A DNA stretch of 30,446 nt from Galbibacter sp035306585 (GCF_035306585.1 NZ_DATGNU010000065.1:1-30446); one strand, 5' to 3'. Positions 1 to 8,442 are shown, counted from the first letter of the stretch. Numbers and translations: made by a program. Notes: generated from the letters alone by a model not told the origin.

Positions 1-173
1 TTTTCAGCTCTAGTTTTAATAATGAAACTTCCAAAACCTCTGAGGTAAACATTATCACCACCTTCCAATGAATTTTTAACCTCTTCCATAAAAGATTCTA
101 CAGTTGCCTGAACATCTCCTTTTTCCATGCCAAGTTTTTCTGAAATCTTAGCTACAATGTCTGCTTTAGTCAT
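1..173 (-). CDS. HU-family DNA-binding protein, 5' part only
   Basis: Reading the minus strand from an ATG at 173 gives MTKADIVAKISEKLGMEKGD and continues to the edge of the window, about 57 residues. HU/IHF proteins are small dimeric nucleoid proteins that bend DNA without much sequence specificity. The N-terminal helices and the stretch NVYLRGFGSFIIKTRAE match the start of the family's beta region, which leads into the DNA-binding arms; the arms and C-terminus lie outside the window. The gene is divergent from mutY, with 113 nt between the two starts. A likely -7 element lies upstream on the same strand at 216-223. Family membership is clear; whether it is HU or an IHF-type paralogue cannot be told from this fragment. 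Confidence 0.93.
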   Translation of the reverse strand, partial: MTKADIVAKISEKLGMEKGDVQATVESFMEEVKNSLEGGDNVYLRGFGSFIIKTRAE

Positions 174-215
174 TTTTATATATTTGTTTTTACAGTGTTG
201 TCAATTTAGGGGATG

Positions 216-223
216 CAAATATA
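216..223 (-). promoter_or_regulatory. Probable -7 promoter element of the HU-family gene
   Basis: On the minus strand this reads TATATTTG, an exact match to the Bacteroidota -7 consensus TAnnTTTG, 43 nt upstream of the HU start codon. The expected TTG at -33 is not clear, so only half of the promoter is supported. No equally good element is visible for the divergent mutY gene in the 113-nt gap. Confidence 0.45.
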
Positions 224-286
224 TAAATTAATTAACCAATAAATAAAGCGTAAATAATTAAAATTTAACCAAATAAAGAAATCGTA

Positions 287-1345
287 TTGAAAATTAGAGC
301 TAATGAAATTGATTTTAGGGAGGTTGTAAATTCATGGTACTCAGAGAATAAAAGAGATTTGCCTTGGAGAGACAGTCGTGACCCTTATCGTATTTGGCTG
401 TCTGAGATCATATTGCAGCAGACCAGAGTCGAGCAGGGATTACCGTATTACCTCCGTTTTATTGCCTCCTTTCCTACAGTTTTTGATTTAGCAAAAGCCT
501 CTGAGCATCAAGTTCTTAAACTTTGGCAGGGTCTTGGGTATTATTCTCGTGCTAGAAATTTGCATCATACGGCCAAGGAGGTAGCTTACCAAATGAAGGG
601 TGTTTTCCCGAAATCCTATAGGGAATTGCTAAAACTAAAAGGGGTGGGAGAATATACCGCTAGTGCCATTGCCTCCATTTGTTATAATGAGCCGGTGGCC
701 GTAGTTGACGGGAATGTGTATAGAGTGCTGAGTAGATATTTTGGGGTGGACATTCCAATAAATTCTACGCAAGGAGTTCGGTATTTTAAAGAACTAGCTG
801 CCCAGGTTATGGATACAAGACATCCTGGGGACTACAATCAGGCTGTGATGGAATTTGGGGCGCTTCAATGCAAACCCCAATTACCGCTATGTGCTAATTG
901 TGATTTACAAGTAAACTGTATTGCCTTCCAATTACAAAAAGTTGAAAAGCTTCCAGTGAAGCTTAAAAAAAATAAACTTAAAAAGCGGTATTTTAATTAT
1001 ATTGTTCTTTTAGATCAGCAACATACCTTGCTTGAGATTCGAAGCAAGAAAGATATTTGGCAATATCTATACCAGTTTCCTTTGGTGGAATCCAAGAAAA
1101 ACCTCCATGTAGAAGAGCTAACGAAAAAAGAAGACTTTTTGAATTTGATTTCAGGGAAATCTTACGATATTCGCTTGTTCAATCCTAAGGTGGCGGTTCA
1201 TAAATTGTCACATCAACATATTTATACCAAGTTTTGGATTGTTGAGTTAAAAGGGTCAATTCCAAATGGGATTCTTAGGAAAAACATAAAAGAGTATCCA
1301 GTCCCGGTATTAATTGCCAATTTTGTGAAAGATTTTGGTTTTTAA
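287..1345 (+). CDS. mutY: A/G-specific adenine glycosylase MutY
   Basis: This base-excision repair enzyme removes adenine mispaired with 8-oxoguanine or guanine. The 352-residue protein has the expected layout. It has an N-terminal HhH-GPD glycosylase domain with the catalytic Glu (E40 in WLSEIILQQT), a helix-hairpin-helix (LKGVGEYTA, about 117-125) and the catalytic Asp (D141 in VVDGNV). An iron-sulfur loop with spacing C-x6-C-x2-C-x5-C follows (C195, C202, C205, C211). The C-terminal third is a NUDIX-like domain that reads 8-oxoG, with HKLSHQHIYTKFW near its end. The start is TTG; the next in-frame Met is residue 103, past the catalytic Glu, so TTG is needed. It is followed by ssb 55 nt later and probably begins the mutY-ssb-gldE-gldD run. 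Confidence 0.95.
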   Translation: MKIRANEIDFREVVNSWYSENKRDLPWRDSRDPYRIWLSEIILQQTRVEQGLPYYLRFIASFPTVFDLAKASEHQVLKLWQGLGYYSRARNLHHTAKEVAYQMKGVFPKSYRELLKLKGVGEYTASAIASICYNEPVAVVDGNVYRVLSRYFGVDIPINSTQGVRYFKELAAQVMDTRHPGDYNQAVMEFGALQCKPQLPLCANCDLQVNCIAFQLQKVEKLPVKLKKNKLKKRYFNYIVLLDQQHTLLEIRSKKDIWQYLYQFPLVESKKNLHVEELTKKEDFLNLISGKSYDIRLFNPKVAVHKLSHQHIYTKFWIVELKGSIPNGILRKNIKEYPVPVLIANFVKDFGF

Positions 1346-1400
1346 AGTTGGAATTTTTCTTAAATTTAAAGAAGTTTTTAAAATTAATACATAATATAAA

Positions 1401-1850
1401 ATGAGCGGAACGTTAAACAAAGTAATGCTGATTGGTCACTTAGGTGACGACGTGAAGACGACGTATTTTGATGGGGGTGGATGCATTGGACGATTCCCAC
1501 TAGCAACTAATGAAACCTATACGAACCGGCAAACCGGGGAGCGTGTGAGTAATACCGAATGGCATAATGTTGTGGTTAGAAATAAGGCTGCAGAAATTTG
1601 CGAAAAATACCTGAGTAAAGGTGATAAGGTGTACGTAGAAGGACGATTGAAGACCAGACAGTGGCAAGGGGAGGACAACGTAACGAGGTATACCACCGAG
1701 ATCCAAGTTACTGATTTTACATTCCTTTCCAATAAAGGGGATAATCAGAATGAAAATAGTGGATCTCAGCAAAATTATCAAACGGCACAACAAGTTGAGT
1801 CTCAAACAACTTCCGCTCCAGAGGAGGAAGAGGATGATTTGCCATTTTAA
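1401..1850 (+). CDS. ssb: Single-stranded DNA-binding protein
   Basis: SSB coats single-stranded DNA in replication, repair and recombination and recruits partner proteins through its acidic tip. The 149-residue protein opens with MSGTLNKVMLIGHLGDD, a typical OB-fold beginning. Further OB-fold features are TEWHNVVV and KGDKVYVEGRLKTRQW, within about the first 110 residues. A Gln/Asn/Ser-rich linker follows, then the tail EEEEDDLPF, the conserved partner-binding end of bacterial SSBs. The ATG start is preceded by an A/T-rich leader without a Shine-Dalgarno sequence. It lies 55 nt after mutY and 25 nt before gldE, which suggests one transcript. Length and both ends match the family, so the call is secure. 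Confidence 0.96.
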   Translation: MSGTLNKVMLIGHLGDDVKTTYFDGGGCIGRFPLATNETYTNRQTGERVSNTEWHNVVVRNKAAEICEKYLSKGDKVYVEGRLKTRQWQGEDNVTRYTTEIQVTDFTFLSNKGDNQNENSGSQQNYQTAQQVESQTTSAPEEEEDDLPF

Positions 1851-1875
1851 TCAAGTAGAACTAAAATAACTTATA

Positions 1876-3195
1876 TTGGACCCAGAGCCCTCGAGTTTTA
1901 TTCCATTGTTTTTTGAAGTGGATACTGTTACAATTATTAATTTATCAGTACTCATCGTATTATTAATTTCCACCGCGCTGGTCTCAGGAGCGGAGGCGGC
2001 TTTCTTCTCGCTCTCATCGGCAGATATTCAAAGTGAATTAGAGTCCAAGACACGTCGTGGGAATACTATTGTTAGACTAATTGAAAAACCTAAAAAACTT
2101 TTGGCCACTTTGATGGTAGCCAAAACGCTATTTAACTTGAGCTTTGTACTGCTCTTTATTTCTATAGGAGATCAGCTGTTCCCGAGTTTTGAAAATAGAT
2201 TATTCGGGGTAATTGAACTACGTCTTGTTATAGAACTAGTTATAGTCACTTTTTTGATATTGCTTTTGGGTGAAATTCTGCCAAAATTATATGCGAGCAA
2301 AAACAATTACAGGTTTGTTCATGCGATGGCGAACCCTATAAGTATTTTGGATAAAATTCTCACTCCTTTTAATAGGCCAATGCAAGCTATTACATTGTAT
2401 TTTCACCAACGTTTAGCAAAGCAGAAATCAGATATTTCCGTGGATCAGCTCTCGCATGCCTTAGAAATTACAACCGAAGGTGATACCACTGAAGAGGAGC
2501 AAAAAATACTTCATGGGATCGTATCTTTTGGAAATACCGATACCCGGCAGGTTATGCAACCCAGGATTGATGTGTTCGCGCTTGGAGAGCACATGGAGTT
2601 TTCTGAAGTCGTTAAACAAATCGTTAAAAACGGGTATTCTAGAATTCCAGTATATAAAGAGAATATGGATACCGTTACTGGGGTATTGTATGTGAAAGAC
2701 CTGTTGCCCTATCTTGATAAAAAGGACTTTGATTGGATTTCATTAAAACGGGATGCTTATTTTGTTCCAGAAAACAAGAAGCTCGATGATTTATTGAAGG
2801 AGTTCCAAGACTTGAAAATTCACCTCGCAATAGTCGTTGATGAGTATGGAGGGACTTCAGGGGTTGTGACACTGGAAGATATCATCGAAGAGATTGTCGG
2901 AGATATAAGCGATGAATTTGACGATGAGGATTTGGTGTATTCTAAGTTGGATGAAAAGAATTTTGTGTTCGAAGGTAAAACGGTATTAAAGGACTTTTAT
3001 AAAGTCATAGACCTTGAGGATGAATCGGACTTTGAAGAAAATAAGGGAGAGTCGGAAACTATTGCTGGTTTTGTGTTGGAAATAGCAGGCAGCTTCCCTA
3101 AAAAAGGAGAAAAAGTGACCTTTAACAACATCACTTTTGTAGTCGAAGCTTTGGATAATAAGCGTATTAAACAAATTAAAGTTACAATAGATTGA
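1876..3195 (+). CDS. gldE: Gliding motility-associated protein GldE (CNNM/CBS/CorC-type)
   Basis: GldE is a cytoplasmic-membrane protein linked to gliding and type IX secretion in Flavobacteria; its exact role is not settled. The 439-residue protein has an N-terminal DUF21/CNNM membrane domain with hydrophobic segments at roughly 17-40, 75-98 and 110-130. A CBS-domain pair follows at about 205-335 (QPRIDVFAL, GYSRIPVY, VDEYGGTSGVVTLEDI). A CorC/HlyC-type C-terminal domain lies at about 355-437 (ESETIAGFVLEIAG). The start is TTG; the next in-frame Met lies near residue 76, after the first membrane segment. Its stop overlaps the TTG of gldD by 4 nt. The same folds occur in hemolysin-C/CorC-like proteins of other phyla; adjacency to gldD decides for GldE. 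Confidence 0.93.
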   Translation: MDPEPSSFIPLFFEVDTVTIINLSVLIVLLISTALVSGAEAAFFSLSSADIQSELESKTRRGNTIVRLIEKPKKLLATLMVAKTLFNLSFVLLFISIGDQLFPSFENRLFGVIELRLVIELVIVTFLILLLGEILPKLYASKNNYRFVHAMANPISILDKILTPFNRPMQAITLYFHQRLAKQKSDISVDQLSHALEITTEGDTTEEEQKILHGIVSFGNTDTRQVMQPRIDVFALGEHMEFSEVVKQIVKNGYSRIPVYKENMDTVTGVLYVKDLLPYLDKKDFDWISLKRDAYFVPENKKLDDLLKEFQDLKIHLAIVVDEYGGTSGVVTLEDIIEEIVGDISDEFDDEDLVYSKLDEKNFVFEGKTVLKDFYKVIDLEDESDFEENKGESETIAGFVLEIAGSFPKKGEKVTFNNITFVVEALDNKRIKQIKVTID

Positions 3196-3761
3196 GAATC
3201 TTTAAATATATATGGTCATTTATTGGCTTCTCCGTAATAGTATATTCATGTACTGATAATCCGATTCCAAAACCTCAGGCTGAACTAAGACTTGAATTTC
3301 CACAAGCCTCTTACCATACTATTTCTCTGGATTGTCCATTTGATTTCCAAACAAACGTTAATGCAAGTGTAACATCAAAAGGTGATTGTTCCATGCTCAT
3401 CGAGTATCCCAAAATGAATGCTACCATGTATATTACCTATAAAAATATTCACCAAGATTTGGATTTATTACTAAGGGATGCGCAAAAGCTAACTTATGAG
3501 CATGTAGCCAAGGCTGATAATATTACAGAGCAACCTTTTGTCAATACCCAGGGTGATGTTTATGGGATGTTTTATGCCATCACAGGAGATGCTGCTTCAA
3601 ATTCACAATTTTACCTCACCGATAGCACAAATCATTTTTTAACAGGTTCGCTTTATTTTAATGCAAAACCTAATTACGATTCCTTGCTGCCAGCTGTGGT
3701 GTATCTGCAAAACGACATTCGTAAAATCATGGAAAGCTTTCGTTGGAAGTATCCTAATTAA
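3192..3761 (+). CDS. gldD: Gliding motility lipoprotein GldD
   Basis: GldD is a lipoprotein required for gliding motility and type IX secretion in Flavobacteria. The 189-residue product begins with a short lipoprotein signal, MRIFKYIWSFIGFSVIVYSC, with C20 as the likely lipidated residue. The mature part, starting TDNPIPKPQAELRLEFP, has the proline-rich opening seen in this family. The start is TTG at 3192-3194, inside TTGA: the last two bases of TTG plus the next A form the gldE stop. The next Met is near residue 68, so TTG is the only start that keeps the signal. Translational coupling to gldE is likely. A bidirectional terminator follows within about 20-60 nt. Confidence 0.92.
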   Translation: MRIFKYIWSFIGFSVIVYSCTDNPIPKPQAELRLEFPQASYHTISLDCPFDFQTNVNASVTSKGDCSMLIEYPKMNATMYITYKNIHQDLDLLLRDAQKLTYEHVAKADNITEQPFVNTQGDVYGMFYAITGDAASNSQFYLTDSTNHFLTGSLYFNAKPNYDSLLPAVVYLQNDIRKIMESFRWKYPN

Positions 3762-3783
3762 AAACCTTTATTATAGAATTAAA

Positions 3784-3820
3784 AAAGCCCTTTGAGCGAT
3801 CCCAAAAGGCTTCTTTTATT
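3784..3820. terminator. Bidirectional terminator between gldD and the lipoprotein gene
   Basis: An imperfect hairpin pairs AAGCCCTTT with AAAAGGCTT around a GAGCGATCCC loop. It is preceded by a run of A and followed by TTCTTTTATT, so a U-rich tail is available in both directions. It lies between two convergent genes. Confidence 0.7.
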
Positions 3821-3859
3821 AGTTATGATTTTACCCTATTGACGGAAAGAAAGACTGCG

Positions 3860-4279
3860 TTATTTTCCGAGTAGGTTCTTTGCATTGGCAATACTAGATT
3901 CGATTTGCTTTTTAAGGTCGTCCACCTCTTTTTGTTCTTGATCAAGAAGTTGTTGCTTTTCTTGAGTAAGTGGTTTTCCTTTTAGAATCTCATCGACATC
4001 AAATTTAGCACCGAAATCCTTCATCCAATCCATCATAGCCTTGTGTGAAGCCTCCAGATCATTAATTGCTTTCTGATACTGTGTACTTGATTGACTGCTG
4101 TCGATTTTGGTTTCTAATTCGCTCATTAGGCTAGATATATCACTCATTTTTGGCATTAAATTATCATGTACCGCCATTACTTCTTCCATTTGAGTAGGTC
4201 CTTCTGATTTCTTTTCGCCATTTTTACAAGATGCTAGTCCTATGGTTAAAACCAATAATAGTAAACTAAATTTTCTCAT
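3860..4279 (-). CDS. Small coiled-coil lipoprotein of unknown function
   Basis: I do not recognise a function. The chosen start (ATG at 4279) gives MRKFSLLLLVLTIGLASCKN, a textbook lipoprotein signal with lipobox L-A-S-C and C18 as the lipidated Cys; the mature form is about 120 residues. A 17-residue upstream extension is possible in frame but would overlap the preceding gene and spoil the signal. The mature part is hydrophilic and helical, with a heptad-like C-terminal half (EKQQLLDQEQKEVDDLKKQI) and a DWMKDFGAKFD segment. It is the third gene after the TonB receptor and PepSY gene (13-nt gap), so it probably belongs to the same uptake locus. It sits in an outer or inner membrane leaflet by lipid anchor. 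Confidence 0.8.
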   Translation of the reverse strand: MRKFSLLLLVLTIGLASCKNGEKKSEGPTQMEEVMAVHDNLMPKMSDISSLMSELETKIDSSQSSTQYQKAINDLEASHKAMMDWMKDFGAKFDVDEILKGKPLTQEKQQLLDQEQKEVDDLKKQIESSIANAKNLLGK

Positions 4280-4292
4280 ATTTTTTTCAATT

Positions 4293-5537
4293 TTATGTGG
4301 CCGATTTACGGTAGTTTCTATATTGTTCAAAAATAAGGATTATTATCACACTCAAACCAAATAGTGGCAATAAGAGGCAAAGAAATCCAATTATTATGTA
4401 CATGCCAAATCCCAAGGAAAATTTCTTTGGCAGTTTTGGAACTCCCCAGCTGTTTTTTCTTTTCCTAAGACCATAGGAGAATATTGCAGAAAGACTCATC
4501 AATAGTAACATAAATGCTGTCAATAACATTACGATCCAGTTCCATTGACCGAATTGTCCTTGGTGAAAAGCCATAACCCACATTCGTCCCTGCATGAGAA
4601 TACCAACATCAGCCCAGGTATGTTTCTTTAACAATTCACCATTGTATGGATCAAAATGGTATTTGCTTTGCTTGCTGAGATCTTTGTAGTAAGTGTTTTG
4701 TACACTAAATACTCCTTTTTCATTTTTTGGAAAAGAGATACTAACCGTTCCTGGGAGCTGTAGTTCCTTGGCTTTTTCTACGATGACATCCAAATGAATC
4801 ATTTCGGAGCCTTCGCTGTAGGTGTCTTGCGTGTAGCTGTTCCATGTAGTAGGATAGCCCGTATGGGTTTTTTCTTGTACCCATTTAAATCCAGAACCAA
4901 ATACATCCGTCCATGGAAGTCCACCCGCGAGAATCAGAAGAAATAGTGCGGATAACCAAAAACCCGTGATGGCATGAGCATCTCTAAAAAAGGTTCGTCG
5001 ACCACTTTTTGTTCGTGGTATAAAAAAGGATTTTATTTTCCAAGAATCCTTAGGCCACCAAACATAGATACCAGTAATGATCAATATGACCATCCAACTT
5101 CCGACCAGTTCAATAACCTTTGTGCCGTAGCTGCCTAAAAGAAGCTCCCCATGGAGTTTTCGCACCTTATACATAGGTGTTTTACGAGTTTCAATTACTC
5201 CAGTAGTAATCCCTTTATATGGATCTATATACAGAATTTGCTGTGTTTCGAACATTCCCGATACAAATTCAGTGGCCTGATTGGCTGAAGTAGGAATGAC
5301 CATCAAGGACAGCGACTCATTTGTGTGGGTTTTAGCAATTTCCCATTGTTTTTGATAGGACAACGGCCTTGCTGTAACCTCCACCTCCTTATAAGCCATA
5401 AGGTTCTTTTGCTGGTAGGTGTCTTTGAATAAGTAAATAATCCCAGTTGCGGATAATAGCACTATAAAAGGAAGGGCTATGACTCCAGCTAGAAAATGCC
5501 ATTTCCACATCCATTTATTTAAATTGTTGTTTTTCAT
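4293..5537 (-). CDS. PepSY-associated transmembrane protein
   Basis: The 414-residue protein belongs to the PepSY-TM family, inner-membrane proteins often encoded beside TonB-dependent receptors for iron complexes. Some members are thought to reduce or handle siderophore-bound or haem iron. Visible membrane segments are at about 14-37, 146-162, 190-210, 335-357 and 376-405. The family-typical opening WMWKWHFLAGV lies at the N-terminus, with further His-containing blocks KLHGELLLG and MAFHQGQFGQWNW. Two periplasmic PepSY-like stretches lie between the membrane segments (one contains YIDPYKGITTGV, the other HFDPYNGELL). It begins 9 nt after the TonB-receptor stop, so cotranslation is likely. 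The substrate cannot be read from the sequence. Confidence 0.85.
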   Translation of the reverse strand: MKNNNLNKWMWKWHFLAGVIALPFIVLLSATGIIYLFKDTYQQKNLMAYKEVEVTARPLSYQKQWEIAKTHTNESLSLMVIPTSANQATEFVSGMFETQQILYIDPYKGITTGVIETRKTPMYKVRKLHGELLLGSYGTKVIELVGSWMVILIITGIYVWWPKDSWKIKSFFIPRTKSGRRTFFRDAHAITGFWLSALFLLILAGGLPWTDVFGSGFKWVQEKTHTGYPTTWNSYTQDTYSEGSEMIHLDVIVEKAKELQLPGTVSISFPKNEKGVFSVQNTYYKDLSKQSKYHFDPYNGELLKKHTWADVGILMQGRMWVMAFHQGQFGQWNWIVMLLTAFMLLLMSLSAIFSYGLRKRKNSWGVPKLPKKFSLGFGMYIIIGFLCLLLPLFGLSVIIILIFEQYRNYRKSAT

Positions 5538-5546
5538 TTTTAAAAC

Positions 5547-7883
5547 TTAAAATTTATAGCGAATTCCGAGATGAAACGCCCGTGGTCCCCCAGACTCGTA
5601 ATTGTTTTCATTGGTGTAAACATTAAAGGAAGCACGCGTTGAATAGAGACGGTCAAAAATATTTAATACATGTACCCAAATCTCCAAATTTCTCCACTTA
5701 TAAGAACCTGTTAGATTAAAAATATGATGTCCTCCATAGGTGGCTGTTCCCCAACTTCCATTTTGATTTTCACGTTGATTTTCCAAACTTGTATTATATG
5801 AACCAACCATTTCATACTCTAATCCGAGATTTAGTTTTTCAAGGATGGAAGGGGTATAATTTAGCTGAGTGATTCCTAATAATTGTGGTGCAGTCTCCAT
5901 ATCGGAATCTGAATAATCAACACCAGAATCGTAAAACTCCAAGTAACGATGCTTGGCAAAACTACCGTTATGCGTAATTTTCAATTCTTGGGATATATGA
6001 TAGCCTATCCCATATTCTACGCCGTATGATCGTGTTTTACCGGCATTAGCATTATAATATTGATCTTGCTCATTTCTAAGGGTGACCAATGTGTTATTAC
6101 CATCCAAAACATATAGCGCCAGATCTATTTTCATTCTGTTAGTAGAGAGGTAACCCCCAAGTTCATAGTTATTGTATTTTGAGGGTTTAAGGCCATGGAT
6201 TTGTCCATCGATTTCCACATATTTATTTCTGTAAAGAGTGGAGGTTTGTGGAGGTGAGAATCCGTTTGAGTAATTGATGTACAAACCTGAATTTCTGCTA
6301 AAGTTATAGTTCAGACCAATCTTGGGTGAAAAATTATTGTAATCATTCACAGCGTCCGCAGCACCTTTCTGTCCATCGAGTTGATTGTCATAATCATAAT
6401 TGAAACCATCGTATCGAAGTGCAGTGGTAAATTTAAGATTGGTTAATGGGTTAAATTCAAATTGAAGGTATCCTGCATAATTTAAAATGTCCGCTTCATA
6501 GTTCAAAATATAACTTCCCTGATTGATTTGATAGGCCTGGTTTATACCCGATTGGGTGTCCACCGTTACTGTAATAGTTTGTGCCTGATACCTTTGAGGA
6601 GAATAATCAATGCTTGAGCCTAAAATAAGAGATGCATTCGCGAAATTAAAATCAGTTTTATGTTGTACAAGACCGACGATACTTTGAAAGCGATCGCTGT
6701 TAATTTCTCCTTCCCCCTTACCAGTTAGGAGGCCTTGCTCGCGGAATTGTCGAATGCGATAGGACGGGATTTGATTCGTTTGATTATCCCGAAATATGAT
6801 ATTGAAAGTGGTTTTGTTTCGATCATTCCAGTACTTGTTCAAGGTACTTTTTAATCGAAACGCTTTGGCACTACGTTCTGTAAAGGTCTGATCACTTAGA
6901 TATTCCCCAGAATGATAATCTGATTCCGTTAAAGAACCAGATGTATCTGTACGATAATCAATTAGGTCGAATGTATTGATCCAGCTGGTGCTTGAATCAA
7001 AATGATAAACGGTCTTAAAGGTAGTTGCAAATTTTTCGTAGTCACTATGTCCTAAAGGGCCGTTATTTCGTTGGGTGTACTGGCTCCCTAAGTAGTAACC
7101 AAAATTTTTATTGGCATAATTAGATACTTCCAGTGTATATTTCGATAATCCGAGATCATTTATTTGGAATCCTAGGCTTCCACTAAAGTTTCTACTTGGA
7201 TTCTTAGTGATAAAGTTAAAACTTCCACCAATGGATTCACTTCCATAGATGCTTGAAGCGGGTCCTTTTAAAACCTCTACTCGATTAAAAGAAACATCAT
7301 TCATCTCCAGTAGGGCATTGTGATTAAACACAGCTGTTGGACGGATTGGAATACCATCCTCCAAATATAAAAAGAGCGATTTGGTCGAGATGGGAGATCG
7401 GACTGAGGTCATATGCTGCTCATTTCCCGAAGCTACTGAGGTGGACATAAATACACCTGGTGCTTGATTTATGATCTGTTCTATTCCGAAGGGCTTTAGT
7501 TCCTCTAATCTGGCTGCAGTAATCACTGATATGGCACCTGGGATCTCTGCACGCTTTTGTGCTTCTCTACTGGCTGAGACAATAACTTCCTGTAGTTCTT
7601 CCTGGGATTGTTCAAGAATGATGATATTACCCGATGATTTAAGGGTAACTGCCACGGTTTGATATCCGATAGCGGTAATGAGCACCTTGGGTTGTTTAAG
7701 GGCAATAGTGAATTCTCCAAGGATGTTGGTAGCAACACCATTAGAGGGATTAGTGCTGGACTGTATACTCACCCCATCTATGGGATCAAGGTTGTGATCT
7801 TTTATCTGGCCACTATAGGTGATTTGTGCGTTTATTGAAATGCTTATCCCAAGCAAAAGGGTAAGCACTAATAGGTGTTTCAT
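5547..7883 (-). CDS. TonB-dependent outer-membrane receptor
   Basis: The 778-residue outer-membrane receptor should import a metal complex or other scarce nutrient using TonB/ExbBD energy. The order of parts is: signal peptide ending near AQ (about residue 20); a carboxypeptidase-regulatory-like beta domain (about 20-95, SGQIKDHNLDPIDGVSI) typical of Bacteroidota receptors; and a plug domain (about 105-230). The plug carries VIVSASREAQKRAEIPGAIS, RVEVLKGPASSIYGSESIGG and FNFITKN. A 22-strand-type barrel then runs to the C-terminal RAFHLGIRYKF, which ends in an aromatic residue as outer-membrane proteins do. It lacks an STN signalling domain and is not a SusC-type protein (too short, no SusD neighbour). 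The PepSY partner downstream favours iron or another metal. A 30-bp palindrome lies 22 nt upstream of the start. Confidence 0.93.
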   Translation of the reverse strand: MKHLLVLTLLLGISISINAQITYSGQIKDHNLDPIDGVSIQSSTNPSNGVATNILGEFTIALKQPKVLITAIGYQTVAVTLKSSGNIIILEQSQEELQEVIVSASREAQKRAEIPGAISVITAARLEELKPFGIEQIINQAPGVFMSTSVASGNEQHMTSVRSPISTKSLFLYLEDGIPIRPTAVFNHNALLEMNDVSFNRVEVLKGPASSIYGSESIGGSFNFITKNPSRNFSGSLGFQINDLGLSKYTLEVSNYANKNFGYYLGSQYTQRNNGPLGHSDYEKFATTFKTVYHFDSSTSWINTFDLIDYRTDTSGSLTESDYHSGEYLSDQTFTERSAKAFRLKSTLNKYWNDRNKTTFNIIFRDNQTNQIPSYRIRQFREQGLLTGKGEGEINSDRFQSIVGLVQHKTDFNFANASLILGSSIDYSPQRYQAQTITVTVDTQSGINQAYQINQGSYILNYEADILNYAGYLQFEFNPLTNLKFTTALRYDGFNYDYDNQLDGQKGAADAVNDYNNFSPKIGLNYNFSRNSGLYINYSNGFSPPQTSTLYRNKYVEIDGQIHGLKPSKYNNYELGGYLSTNRMKIDLALYVLDGNNTLVTLRNEQDQYYNANAGKTRSYGVEYGIGYHISQELKITHNGSFAKHRYLEFYDSGVDYSDSDMETAPQLLGITQLNYTPSILEKLNLGLEYEMVGSYNTSLENQRENQNGSWGTATYGGHHIFNLTGSYKWRNLEIWVHVLNIFDRLYSTRASFNVYTNENNYESGGPRAFHLGIRYKF

Positions 7884-7904
7884 TTTTTAATTTGATGTGT
7901 AGAA

Positions 7905-7934
7905 TTATATAATCGTATTATTACGATCATATAA
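7905..7934. promoter_or_regulatory. Palindromic candidate operator upstream of the TonB receptor
   Basis: Arms of 13 nt (TTATATAATCGTA and TACGATCATATAA) pair at 12 of 13 positions around TTAT; the inner six base pairs on each side (ATCGTA/TACGAT) are perfect. The site lies 22-51 nt upstream of the receptor ATG. A weak minus-strand promoter (TTG at 7966-7968, 20 nt, TATTTATT at 7938-7945) would place it over the start of transcription, where a repressor would act. The regulator is unknown. Confidence 0.5.
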
Positions 7935-8067
7935 TAAAATAAATACTAATTGAGGGGTAAGAATTCAACGCTTTTAATCTACCTAATTTTTTAAAAAAAT
8001 TAAATATATCTCATATCATATCGCATCCCTAGATGCTTCTGGGCGAATTCTTACAAACTGAAAAAAG

Positions 8068-8442
8068 TTACAAACTAACAGGAGGTTGGAAGAGAGTATG
8101 ATTGAATAAAAAATTGTAATGTTGGGAATAAAAAGCATTGATGGTGGGTTTAATGCTTATGTGTGTTAAAGCTGGAATATGGAGTACATTTACAAAACCA
8201 ATAGGATACTCTCTAAGATCAATTGCTGGAATATTTTGTTTCTTCTGCTGATTTTCAGCTTCTAACATTTCCATAAGGTAGCATTTACCGTTACAGTCCA
8301 TCGCTGGTTTATCCTTATTAATACACAAGTACTCCGCAATGTAATCCTGGTTGATAACATAGTCGAATACTGGCATTACCGGTTTAAGCATGGCAAGCAC
8401 GTAGAGAAATGTAAACGATATGGGTACCCATCTTGTTTTCAC
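8068..8442 (-). CDS. Small membrane protein with C-x9-C-x3-C motif
   Basis: No function is established to my knowledge. The 124-residue protein starts with GTG at 8442; an in-frame stop lies a few codons upstream, so the start is bracketed. It has one N-terminal hydrophobic segment (about 7-27), then EYLCINKDKPAMDCNGKCYL with C40, C50 and C54 (C-x9-C-x3-C). A charged QQKKQN stretch follows, and a His- and aromatic-rich end (HTLFQPPVSL). Small proteins with such a C-N-K-D...C-N-G-K-C core are, from memory, common beside metal-related TonB receptors in Flavobacteria; that is recall, not a search. It lies upstream of the receptor on the same strand, 184 nt away, with the palindrome in between. 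Metal binding by the three Cys is an inference. Confidence 0.75.
   Translation of the reverse strand: MKTRWVPISFTFLYVLAMLKPVMPVFDYVINQDYIAEYLCINKDKPAMDCNGKCYLMEMLEAENQQKKQNIPAIDLREYPIGFVNVLHIPALTHISIKPTINAFYSQHYNFLFNHTLFQPPVSL

Noticed and set aside
1354..1380. AT-rich near-palindrome between mutY and ssb as a terminator
   Set aside because: There are no G-C pairs to speak of apart from one or two, and the genes are close enough to be one transcript; it looks like chance in AT-rich DNA.
8023..8036. Hairpin GCATC-CCTA-GATGC downstream of the Cys-motif gene as a terminator
   Set aside because: The stem is 5 bp and the T-rich stretch on the minus strand begins about 20 nt away.
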